Assembly (NCBI GenBank): GCA_964613745.1
Contig: CAZTJA010000148.1
Span: 1 to 6,056 of the forward strand
DNA from: CAZTJA01 sp964613745
GTDB taxonomy: Bacteria > Desulfobacterota > Desulfomonilia > Desulfomonilales > Desulfomonilaceae
Direction: 5' to 3'
DNA length: 6,056 nucleotides
Shown: positions 1 to 4,806 of the stretch, piece by piece
Position numbering within the stretch: position 1 is the first letter of the stretch
Layout of the letters: every line of letters begins with the position of its first letter
Made by a program: the position numbers and the translations under genes
The notes under the pieces: model-generated
The model's database searches: none
What the model was told of the DNA's origin: nothing
Seen by the model: only the letters and a program-made list of their open reading frames with translations

Positions 1-50
1 ACGTGCCTATCAGGGTCGGTTTGGTGCCGTTGATGAGTCACCCATACAGT

Positions 51-71
51 ACTTAATCAACGTCATTAAGT
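51..71. repeat. Perfect 7-bp inverted repeat downstream of hgcB
   Basis: ACTTAAT (51-57) and ATTAAGT (65-71) are perfect reverse complements around a 7-base loop. The repeat lies about 50 bases beyond the hgcB stop on that gene's downstream side and one base from a second stem-loop (73-92). The AT-rich stem is weak on its own. A role in transcript ending or mRNA protection is inference. Confidence 0.45.
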
Positions 72-72
72 C

Positions 73-92
73 ATCCCGCCGAAGGGCGGGAT
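73..92. repeat. GC-rich perfect stem-loop, possible hgcAB terminator or dispersed repeat
   Basis: ATCCCGCC (73-80) pairs perfectly with GGCGGGAT (85-92) around a GAAG loop. It sits 32 bases past the hgcB stop, where a terminator for the minus-strand hgcAB transcript would be expected. No U-run follows on either strand, so a classical intrinsic terminator is not shown. The form, a short ATCCC...GGGAT palindrome followed by CCATG, resembles dispersed intergenic palindromes found in many proteobacteria, so it may be one copy of a genome-wide repeat. One copy alone cannot decide this. Confidence 0.55.
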
Positions 93-123
93 CCATGCCT
101 TGAGCAGTCGGTAAGAATCGCTT

Positions 124-459
124 TCAGCAGCAGGACACGTCCTTCCTGCCGGTGGGAGCCGCGGATCCGTCTCCATCTTCGACCACACAGCAGCATGCCG
201 ATCCGGACCGCCCTAAAGCGGCATTGATTATCGCTGCGGCACACCCCACACCCTTCTTAACGTATATAGCCTCTTGAGGGCAATTCATCGAACATGCGCC
301 GCATTCCATGCAATCATCCGCATCCCTGATTACCACGCTGCCGTTGGATCTCTGGAACACGTCGTGGGGGCAAACGTTCATGCACATGCCGCATCCGGTG
401 CATTTGGTCTCATCTAAAGCCAAGGTCGACACATTCTTTAGGTATTTAAAGGTCGCCAT
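124..459 (-). CDS. hgcB: HgcB, mercury-methylation 2[4Fe-4S] ferredoxin
   Basis: This 111-residue protein is the ferredoxin partner of HgcA. In the known pathway HgcB is proposed to supply electrons that reduce the HgcA corrinoid to Co(I), and its extra cysteines may bind Hg(II). Two cluster motifs are visible: C20-x2-C23-x2-C26-x3-C30-P and C50-x2-C53-x2-C56-x3-C60-P. After them come a single conserved-type cysteine in a GVGC context (C73), a triple cysteine (C89-C91) and a terminal pair (C110-C111). C73 and the terminal CC are HgcB hallmarks rather than general ferredoxin features; the central CCC looks additional. At 111 residues it is somewhat longer than the roughly 95 residues I recall for well-studied HgcB. 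The ATG at 457-459 is preceded by GGAGG (464-468), and hgcA ends only 12 bases upstream, so the two genes are co-transcribed. No signal peptide or membrane segment is present; it should be cytoplasmic. Confidence 0.95.
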   Translation of the reverse strand: MATFKYLKNVSTLALDETKCTGCGMCMNVCPHDVFQRSNGSVVIRDADDCMECGACSMNCPQEAIYVKKGVGCAAAIINAALGRSGSACCCVVEDGDGSAAPTGRKDVSCC

Positions 460-471
460 AATGCCTCCGTT

Positions 472-1561
472 TCAGGCAATGAGTCTCGAAAAGAGCCACA
501 GAATAGATCCGATAATTGCCGCAGCCATTTCCACCGGGAAAGCCCACTTCATTTCCTTCCTGACACCGGAAAGAGAAGTGTACGTGGATGCCCCGGTGAA
601 GTTCATGCCCAGATACATAGACAAAGAAGTTACGATCAGGGTCCAGCTCACGGCTTCCAGAATGCCGGCGGTCGTGTGAAAATCGGGCGTTCTATACATG
701 AGGAGAACCATCGAGCTGATTAAGCCTACTATAAGGCCCTTTACGGCGAAAGCACGGCCGGGAATCCAGGGCAGGAGTATCGGCACGATTACGGCCCCTG
801 AAATCAATCCCGTAAGAAGGCTCAGTGCGGCAAAGAAGCCGTAATCCCGTAGGTTATCCATGTATGAGCCCGGCCCGCCGAATCCCGATAACAGCACGAA
901 TGCGGGAATCAAAATCATTGCCGTTTTGAGCGCATCGACGAGTTCCACCGGGATGAGCACTGTTCTTTCCGCAAGGCTGAAACTCTTTCGGCGCATTTCA
1001 GGCGTAGCTTTAAGGCCGGAGTCAAGGAACTTGGGCAGGTCGCCTGCTTCGACCGGCCCGTAGATCACACGAAAGCCGGTCATCTTCTTCACTTCATGAG
1101 CGGCTATTCCGGGGGCTCCCAATTGAGGCACAATCAATTGCCGGTGGGAAACCAGGGCATGAAGGCCGCTCATTCCGGCTCTCAAGACCAGTTCCTGCGT
1201 GCCGAACGATCCCTTGCCGGCGGCACACCAGACGTTCACGCCGTCAGTATCGAGCACCAGCAGCCATGCGGACCTGCCGGGCAATTTTGACCTGAGCGTG
1301 TCGAAGCTGAGCTTATAATTTGCCGTAACCAACACGGGCGACTTATCGTCAGGTTGTCCCAGAGCATACAATCCGGGATCGACCGTGTAATTCATCCGGT
1401 TGATTCTGAGCCGTACTTTCACNNNNNNNNNNNNNNNNNNNNNNNNNNNNNNNNNNNNNNNNNNNNNNNNNNNNNNNNNNNNNNNNNNNNNNNNNNNNNN
1501 NNNNNNNNNNNNNNNNNNNNNNTCCAATTACGAAGGGCTGATCCGCCCGTGGTCCGCTCAA
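472..1561 (-). CDS. hgcA: HgcA, corrinoid-dependent mercury methyltransferase (interrupted by assembly gap)
   Basis: HgcA transfers a methyl group from its corrinoid to Hg(II), giving methylmercury; it is related to the corrinoid domain of the CFeSP large subunit (CdhD). The diagnostic cap-helix motif NVWCAAGK is encoded at 1213-1236, with the cobalt-ligand cysteine codon at 1225-1227. Flanking family motifs are readable: NYTVDPGLYALG and SPVLVTANYK before it, and VPQLGAPGIAAHEVKK, VIYGPVEAGDLPKFL and KATPEMRR after it. From about 945 down to the stop there are five hydrophobic segments, matching the known soluble corrinoid domain plus membrane anchor. A run of 100 N (1423-1522) removes part of the N-terminal region. 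On its far side MSGPRAD-QPFVIG (1523-1561) is the expected HgcA N-terminus but lies in a different frame across the 100 N, so the true gap must be a multiple of three. The start is TTG at 1559-1561, the only in-frame candidate after a TGA at 1583-1585, with no clear Shine-Dalgarno; the start is therefore uncertain. hgcB follows 12 bases downstream. Confidence 0.95.
1423..1522. other. Assembly gap of 100 N inside hgcA
   Basis: Exactly 100 N, a conventional placeholder length. The codon phase on the two sides of hgcA differs by one base over 100 positions, so the real missing length is not 100. Full codons end at 1523 on one side and start at 1422 on the other, so the true gap is a multiple of three. 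From my recollection of the spacing between the QPFVIG and NYTVDPG motifs in other HgcA proteins, about 75-100 bases are missing. Any translation through this stretch is artificial. Confidence 0.97.
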
Positions 1562-1569
1562 CCGAGCGG
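1554..1569 (-). promoter_or_regulatory. Stem-loop over the proposed hgcA start codon
   Basis: Read on the minus strand, CCGCTC-GGTT-GAGCGG forms a perfect 6-bp GC-rich stem with a four-base loop. The proposed TTG start (1559-1561) sits at the loop and 3' arm. Such a hairpin could limit translation initiation, or may only reflect GC-rich sequence near the gap. The structure is directly visible; a regulatory role is inference. Confidence 0.4.
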
Positions 1570-1740
1570 CGGGTTTTGGGGCTCAGGTTTGCCCACCGGT
1601 TACGGGGGTGGTGCAGTCACATGCTGATGATTCCATTTTGATCCGTTTTTTTTCTTGATGATCGGCGATTTTGCTCTCTCTTTACTAAAAAAGAAAGCCG
1701 AAAACCCAACTTAATGGGGAATGAACAACAATATTGTAAC

Positions 1741-1749
1741 ATTATACCA
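1741..1749 (-). promoter_or_regulatory. Extended -10 promoter for hgcAB
   Basis: The minus strand reads TGGTATAAT, a perfect TATAAT (1741-1746) with the TGn extension that lets sigma70-type polymerase work without a good -35. The best -35 at 17-base spacing (TGCACT) is weak, consistent with an extended -10 promoter. Transcription would start near 1733-1735, giving a leader of roughly 170 bases before the TTG at 1561. The element mirrors the plus-strand one at 1777-1785. Confidence 0.6.
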
Positions 1750-1784
1750 AAAATGCGATTGTAAGTGCACCACTCGTGGTATAA
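1742..1784. repeat. 8-bp inverted repeat holding both divergent -10 elements
   Basis: TTATACCA (1742-1749) is the exact reverse complement of TGGTATAA (1777-1784), separated by 27 bases. Each arm is the extended -10 element of one of the two divergent promoters. A smaller imperfect palindrome, ACCAC-TC-GTGGT (1769-1780), overlaps the right arm and could be an operator half-site pair. The symmetry may simply reflect two similar promoters back to back, but a regulator bound here could control both genes. Confidence 0.5.
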
Positions 1785-1785
1785 A
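1777..1785 (+). promoter_or_regulatory. Extended -10 promoter for the zinc-ribbon membrane protein
   Basis: The plus strand reads TGGTATAAA, an extended -10 with TATAAA at 1780-1785. A possible -35, TTGTAA (1759-1764), lies 15 bases upstream, somewhat short. The start of transcription would be near 1792, leaving a leader of about 45 bases before the ATG at 1837. It is divergent from the hgcA promoter, and the two share the region between them. Confidence 0.5.
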
Positions 1786-1836
1786 ACCGGAATTGAACGA
1801 CATTCCAGATCCGAAATCCGACAAGGGCGGGAGTAT

Positions 1837-2910
1837 ATGTCAGAAGAAAAAAAGAAAAACCTGGATGCCAAGGCGGTGATCGAAGATATCAAGGCCGGCA
1901 TGTCGGATTCGCAACTGAAGAAAAAATACAAGCTGAGCGACAAGGGTCTGGAAAGCCTCTTCGGCAAGTTGCGCAAAGCAGGTTTAGTCTCCGCGGCCCA
2001 GCTAAACTCCCGTGTGGAAACAGACATTGTTTTTGATCCTGAATCCAACATCAAATCCGACGATAAAGAACAGATCTATGTGCCGCCTCCATCGGCGGGA
2101 CCTGTAGACTTCAAGCCGAAGCATGCTATGGATTTTCAGCCCGCGGTTTCAGTGTGGTCTCCCCAGTCCGGTGAAGAACAGGCGGCAGCGGAAGAAAAGC
2201 CCAAGAAGAAAATCGTGACCATGTGGCGCTGTCCCGCATGCGGGGTCGAACAAGAGCAGGAATATGACGAGTGCCCGCGGTGCGGAGTTGTCGTCGCTAA
2301 GTACAGTCAGTCTGCAGGACAGATTCACGATCCATATAGAGCTCCATTGCCCGGCAGACAGGGGTACATTGAACCTCAGTTTGACGATGAACCCGAAAAA
2401 CCGGACAGCCAGGTTCCGGTGATTCTCGGCGTCGCGGGAGCGATCATCATCATCGGCGGGCTGTTTAGTCCACTTGTGAAGGTGCCCTTTGCGGGCGGCG
2501 TGAATCTCTTTGACCTCAACAAGATAGCCAACGGCGCGGGAATCATCGGTATGGCTCTCGGGGTTGCCGCCGTGTTAAGCGCAGTTTTTGCGGTTCAGAA
2601 GCGCTATTCCTTCTTATGGGCCACGGGCGGAGCATGTTTTCTGGCGATTGGGGTGCTTTTTTGGCGAGTCAAATCCGGGATCAGCCTTATCAAAACCCAG
2701 ATGGCCGGTGCCAAGTCCGCATTTTCGCAATTCGGTTCTCAGCTTCAGGAGAAGCTCCCTCAGGTGAATCTCGAAGCACTTGCCAATCAGGTCACGACCG
2801 AATTCGAGAAAAGCTTCAAAATGGATTGGGGCTGGGCGGTGTTTTTCCTTGGAGCAACGGTGATCCTGGCGGCGGCCCTCGTTGGTTCTTTCAGCCAATC
2901 CTCCGACTGA
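1837..2910 (+). CDS. Unrecognised membrane protein with helical N-terminal domain and zinc ribbon
   Basis: This 357-residue protein has no name I can assign. Residues 10-50 are a charged helical domain built around GMSDSQLKKKYKLSDKGL, similar to a short helix-turn-helix-like module I associate with deltaproteobacterial proteins. Residues 60-125 look disordered and acidic. A zinc ribbon follows: C132-x2-C135 and C146-x2-C149, in CPAC and CPRC knuckles. Four hydrophobic segments lie near residues 194-214, 233-253, 258-276 and 331-352. The stretch between the last two (about 280-330) is amphipathic and may be a coiled or periplasmic loop. The start is set at ATG 1837 because GGGAG (1829-1833) lies just upstream; an in-frame ATG at 1765 adds 24 residues but would start inside the promoter region. 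It is divergent from hgcA and shares its upstream region. A membrane sensor or scaffold is conceivable, but no function is shown. Confidence 0.85.
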   Translation: MSEEKKKNLDAKAVIEDIKAGMSDSQLKKKYKLSDKGLESLFGKLRKAGLVSAAQLNSRVETDIVFDPESNIKSDDKEQIYVPPPSAGPVDFKPKHAMDFQPAVSVWSPQSGEEQAAAEEKPKKKIVTMWRCPACGVEQEQEYDECPRCGVVVAKYSQSAGQIHDPYRAPLPGRQGYIEPQFDDEPEKPDSQVPVILGVAGAIIIIGGLFSPLVKVPFAGGVNLFDLNKIANGAGIIGMALGVAAVLSAVFAVQKRYSFLWATGGACFLAIGVLFWRVKSGISLIKTQMAGAKSAFSQFGSQLQEKLPQVNLEALANQVTTEFEKSFKMDWGWAVFFLGATVILAAALVGSFSQSSD

Positions 2911-3372
2911 CACAATTCGACGTTTACATTCTCGATACTTATCCCGGCCTGTCGGTTCCGCTACCTGGTTCCGGCTCTCTGCAACATGGCGGAATGGTTC
3001 GGTTGCCTCCGGGGTCGCCGGCGGATGAGGGTTGATTCGTTGCTCGAGGGCATGTCGGTTCACCGTAGAGTTGCGACCTGCAGTACCTGAATGACCATCT
3101 TCATAATCTTCCAACCTTAATCGTTTCCTAAAATCAACATAGATCACCTGCCCGCAACATGATTCCCGTTTGACGGGTCGTTCCGCCGGGATTGGTGGAA
3201 ACGGTATGACGTTCCCCAAATTCCTGCCGGCTGAATGGGCTTGGGAAGCGGATTTTCGTATTGCTTCGTGATTGAACTCGGGGTAAGTCCCCACCTGCTT
3301 TGCACCCTTTTGTCCTTGACTTCTATACTGAATTTCTCTTACTATGCCAAACTTAGGACTATCTTTTTCCAT
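2614..3372 (-). CDS. Candidate hypothetical protein on the minus strand, doubtful
   Basis: An uninterrupted 252-codon frame starts at ATG 3370-3372 and has a plausible ribosome-binding site, AGAAAGG (3382-3388), nine bases upstream. About 154 codons lie outside the neighbouring gene, long for chance in non-coding DNA of this composition. The first part is protein-like, with NVIPFPPIP and QVIYVDFRKRLRLEDYED. However, the last 297 bases run antisense to the zinc-ribbon protein gene, and that tail reads as an ordinary shadow rich in Arg, His and Pro. The frame also contains the likely promoter of the M20 gene. It could be a real small gene with a decayed or frameshifted 3' end, or a fortuitous frame. 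I do not recognise a family. Confidence 0.25.
   Translation of the reverse strand: MEKDSPKFGIVREIQYRSQGQKGAKQVGTYPEFNHEAIRKSASQAHSAGRNLGNVIPFPPIPAERPVKRESCCGQVIYVDFRKRLRLEDYEDGHSGTAGRNSTVNRHALEQRINPHPPATPEATEPFRHVAESRNQVAEPTGRDKYRECKRRIVSVGGLAERTNEGRRQDHRCSKEKHRPAPIHFEAFLEFGRDLIGKCFEIHLRELLLKLRTELRKCGLGTGHLGFDKADPGFDSPKKHPNRQKTCSARGP
3316..3345 (+). promoter_or_regulatory. Sigma70-like promoter for the M20 hydrolase gene
   Basis: TTGACT (3316-3321) matches five of six -35 positions and TACTAT (3340-3345) matches four of six -10 positions, with an 18-base spacer. Transcription would start near 3352, giving a leader of about 95 bases to the ATG at 3448. It is the best plus-strand promoter I found in the 537-base stretch between the two genes; the rest of 2911-3447 has no clear terminator or RNA gene. 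Confidence 0.45.
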
Positions 3373-3447
3373 TGCACAATACCTTTCTTATTTGTGGTTG
3401 GTTCTCCCAAATCGGGAATTAATGCGGTTTTCACTAGGGATTTGAGT

Positions 3448-4671
3448 ATGGATTTCACCAATTTGTACAAGAGAGTCGATGAATTAGAAGAAAGCAACGT
3501 TTCCTTTCTCGCTCATATATGCACAATACCTGCTCTGGGACCGGATAATCAGGGTTCCGGCGAAATGGAAAAGTATCTCGCCGTAAAAGAAGAGATCCTG
3601 AAGCTCAATCCGGACAGAGTCGAAGAGGTCCACGCACCGGACGACCGAGTGCCGGATGGTGTCCGACCCAATCTGTTGGCCATATTCAACGGCAAAGATA
3701 CATCTCGGACTTTGTGGATTCTGACCCATGTGGACATCGTGCCTCCGGGTGAACGGCGGCTCTGGAAGCAGGATCCTTATAAGCCGTACATAGAGGATGG
3801 GCTTCTCTACGGGCGCGGAGTTGAAGACAACGGGCAGGCCCTTGCGGCGAGCATCTTTGCGGTGAAGGCTGCAAAGGAGACCGTTGGGCTCAGCATTAAT
3901 GTGGGACTTGCAATTGTTTCAGACGAGGAGACGGGCAGCGGCAAAGGACTGGACTATGTGCTCGAAACGAGACCGGACCTTTTCGGCAGTGACGATCTCA
4001 TCGTTGTCCCCGATGCGGGGAACAGGGATGGTGACGCCGTCGAGATAGCCGAGAAACACCTGTTTCAGGTGAAATTTACGGTTAAGGGTCTTCAGGGCCA
4101 TGCGAGCGTGCCCCAGGATTGCCGCAACACCATGAGGACGGCGGCACATATGATCGTAGCCGTTGATGATGCTCTCCATGCAAAATTCTCCAATCAAAAT
4201 GAGTTTTTCAACCCGCCCGTGAGCACCTTTGAACCCACCCGCAAGGATTCCAATGTTCCGAACGTGAACACCATCCCCGGTGAGGACGTGTTCTACTTTG
4301 ATTGCCGGATACTGCCCGGAACGGACCCTGGGGACGTGTTGAAGGAGATGCGGGAGGTTGCGGCTCCGGTTGCGGAGCGTTTCGGTTGTACGGTGGAAGT
4401 CGAAAAGTACCTGCTGAGCGAATCGCCGCACATGACGCCGACGGACGCCCCTGTGGTGATCGAGCTTGCGCAGGCTCTCCAGGAAGTGCTCGGGGTTCAG
4501 GCGAAGCCGCACGGGATAGGCGGCCAGACGGTTGCCACGTTTTTCAGACGAAAGAAGCTCAACGCGGTTGTCTGGGGCAAGATACTTCATCTTGCTCATG
4601 CACCCAATGAGCACATCAAGATAGCGAATCTCACGGCCACCACAAAGGTTTTTGCCCGAATGATGGCCTAG
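3448..4671 (+). CDS. M20 family metallohydrolase (ArgE/DapE-like)
   Basis: This complete 407-residue protein is a di-zinc M20 amidohydrolase; relatives remove acyl groups from amino acids or cleave dipeptides in the cytoplasm. All catalytic positions are visible: H94 and D96 in LTHVDIVPPGE, bridging D127 in GRGVEDNGQ, the catalytic and metal glutamates E160-E161 in SDEETGS, D189 in VPDAG and H384 in HLAHAPNEH. The lid domain (about 200-315) carries H218 in VKGLQGHAS, the usual dimer-interface histidine. The motifs GPDNQGSGEMEKY, VRPNLLAIF, FEPTRKDSNVPNVNTIPG and FYFDCRILPG resemble a subgroup common in archaea and anaerobes, sometimes labelled diaminopimelate-related. The true substrate cannot be read from sequence, so I give no symbol. 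The start at 3448 has AGGGA (3436-3440) seven bases upstream and matches family length; the open frame extends back to 3235, but that extension is not M20-like. No signal peptide is present. It probably has its own promoter at 3316-3345. Confidence 0.93.
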   Translation: MDFTNLYKRVDELEESNVSFLAHICTIPALGPDNQGSGEMEKYLAVKEEILKLNPDRVEEVHAPDDRVPDGVRPNLLAIFNGKDTSRTLWILTHVDIVPPGERRLWKQDPYKPYIEDGLLYGRGVEDNGQALAASIFAVKAAKETVGLSINVGLAIVSDEETGSGKGLDYVLETRPDLFGSDDLIVVPDAGNRDGDAVEIAEKHLFQVKFTVKGLQGHASVPQDCRNTMRTAAHMIVAVDDALHAKFSNQNEFFNPPVSTFEPTRKDSNVPNVNTIPGEDVFYFDCRILPGTDPGDVLKEMREVAAPVAERFGCTVEVEKYLLSESPHMTPTDAPVVIELAQALQEVLGVQAKPHGIGGQTVATFFRRKKLNAVVWGKILHLAHAPNEHIKIANLTATTKVFARMMA

Positions 4672-4723
4672 CGGAATAATCGGATTCCCATGTAATTGAG
4701 GGATTCCGGTTTGACGGCATTTC

Positions 4724-4738
4724 GATCCGCTTCGGATC
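4724..4738 (+). terminator. Weak terminator-like hairpin after the M20 gene
   Basis: GATCCG (4724-4729) and CGGATC (4733-4738) form a perfect 6-bp stem with a CTT loop, 52 bases past the M20 stop. A T-rich stretch (TTTTCATTTATTG) begins about 10 bases later, too far for a canonical intrinsic terminator. It separates the M20 gene from the tolC-like gene and may weakly end transcription. The rest of 4672-4806 shows only the tolC-like ribosome-binding site; I found no convincing promoter. Confidence 0.35.
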
Positions 4739-4806
4739 AGCCGAATTGCTTTTCATTTATTGTTCCGGCTCGTGCCGGTTTGAGTCGATTAAGGAGGGTG
4801 CCGGGT

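Noticed and set aside
860..1290. Plus-strand frames opposite hgcA
   Set aside because: They are antisense to well-conserved HgcA sequence and have no recognisable motifs.
1586..1594. GGGCAAACC on the minus strand, resembling the start of a c-di-GMP-I riboswitch
   Set aside because: Only the first motif matches; the paired GACGCAAAGC core and the second helix are absent.
1765..1836. 24-residue extension of the zinc-ribbon protein from ATG 1765
   Set aside because: It would begin upstream of the predicted -10 (1780-1785), lacks a Shine-Dalgarno and reads as non-protein-like; ATG 1837 has GGGAG just upstream.
3235..3447. N-terminal extension of the M20 protein from ATG 3235
   Set aside because: The extension is not M20-like, would make the protein longer than the family, and overlaps a good promoter (3316-3345). 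ATG 3448 has a well-spaced AGGGA.
3373..3531. 12-base direct repeat TGCACAATACCT at 3373-3384 and 3520-3531
   Set aside because: About one such 12-base match is expected by chance in 6 kb; one copy is inside the M20 coding sequence and no other repeat structure surrounds them.
3919..4614. Long minus-strand frame opposite the M20 gene
   Set aside because: It lies wholly antisense to a gene with all catalytic motifs; its composition, rich in Arg, His and Leu, is that of a shadow frame.
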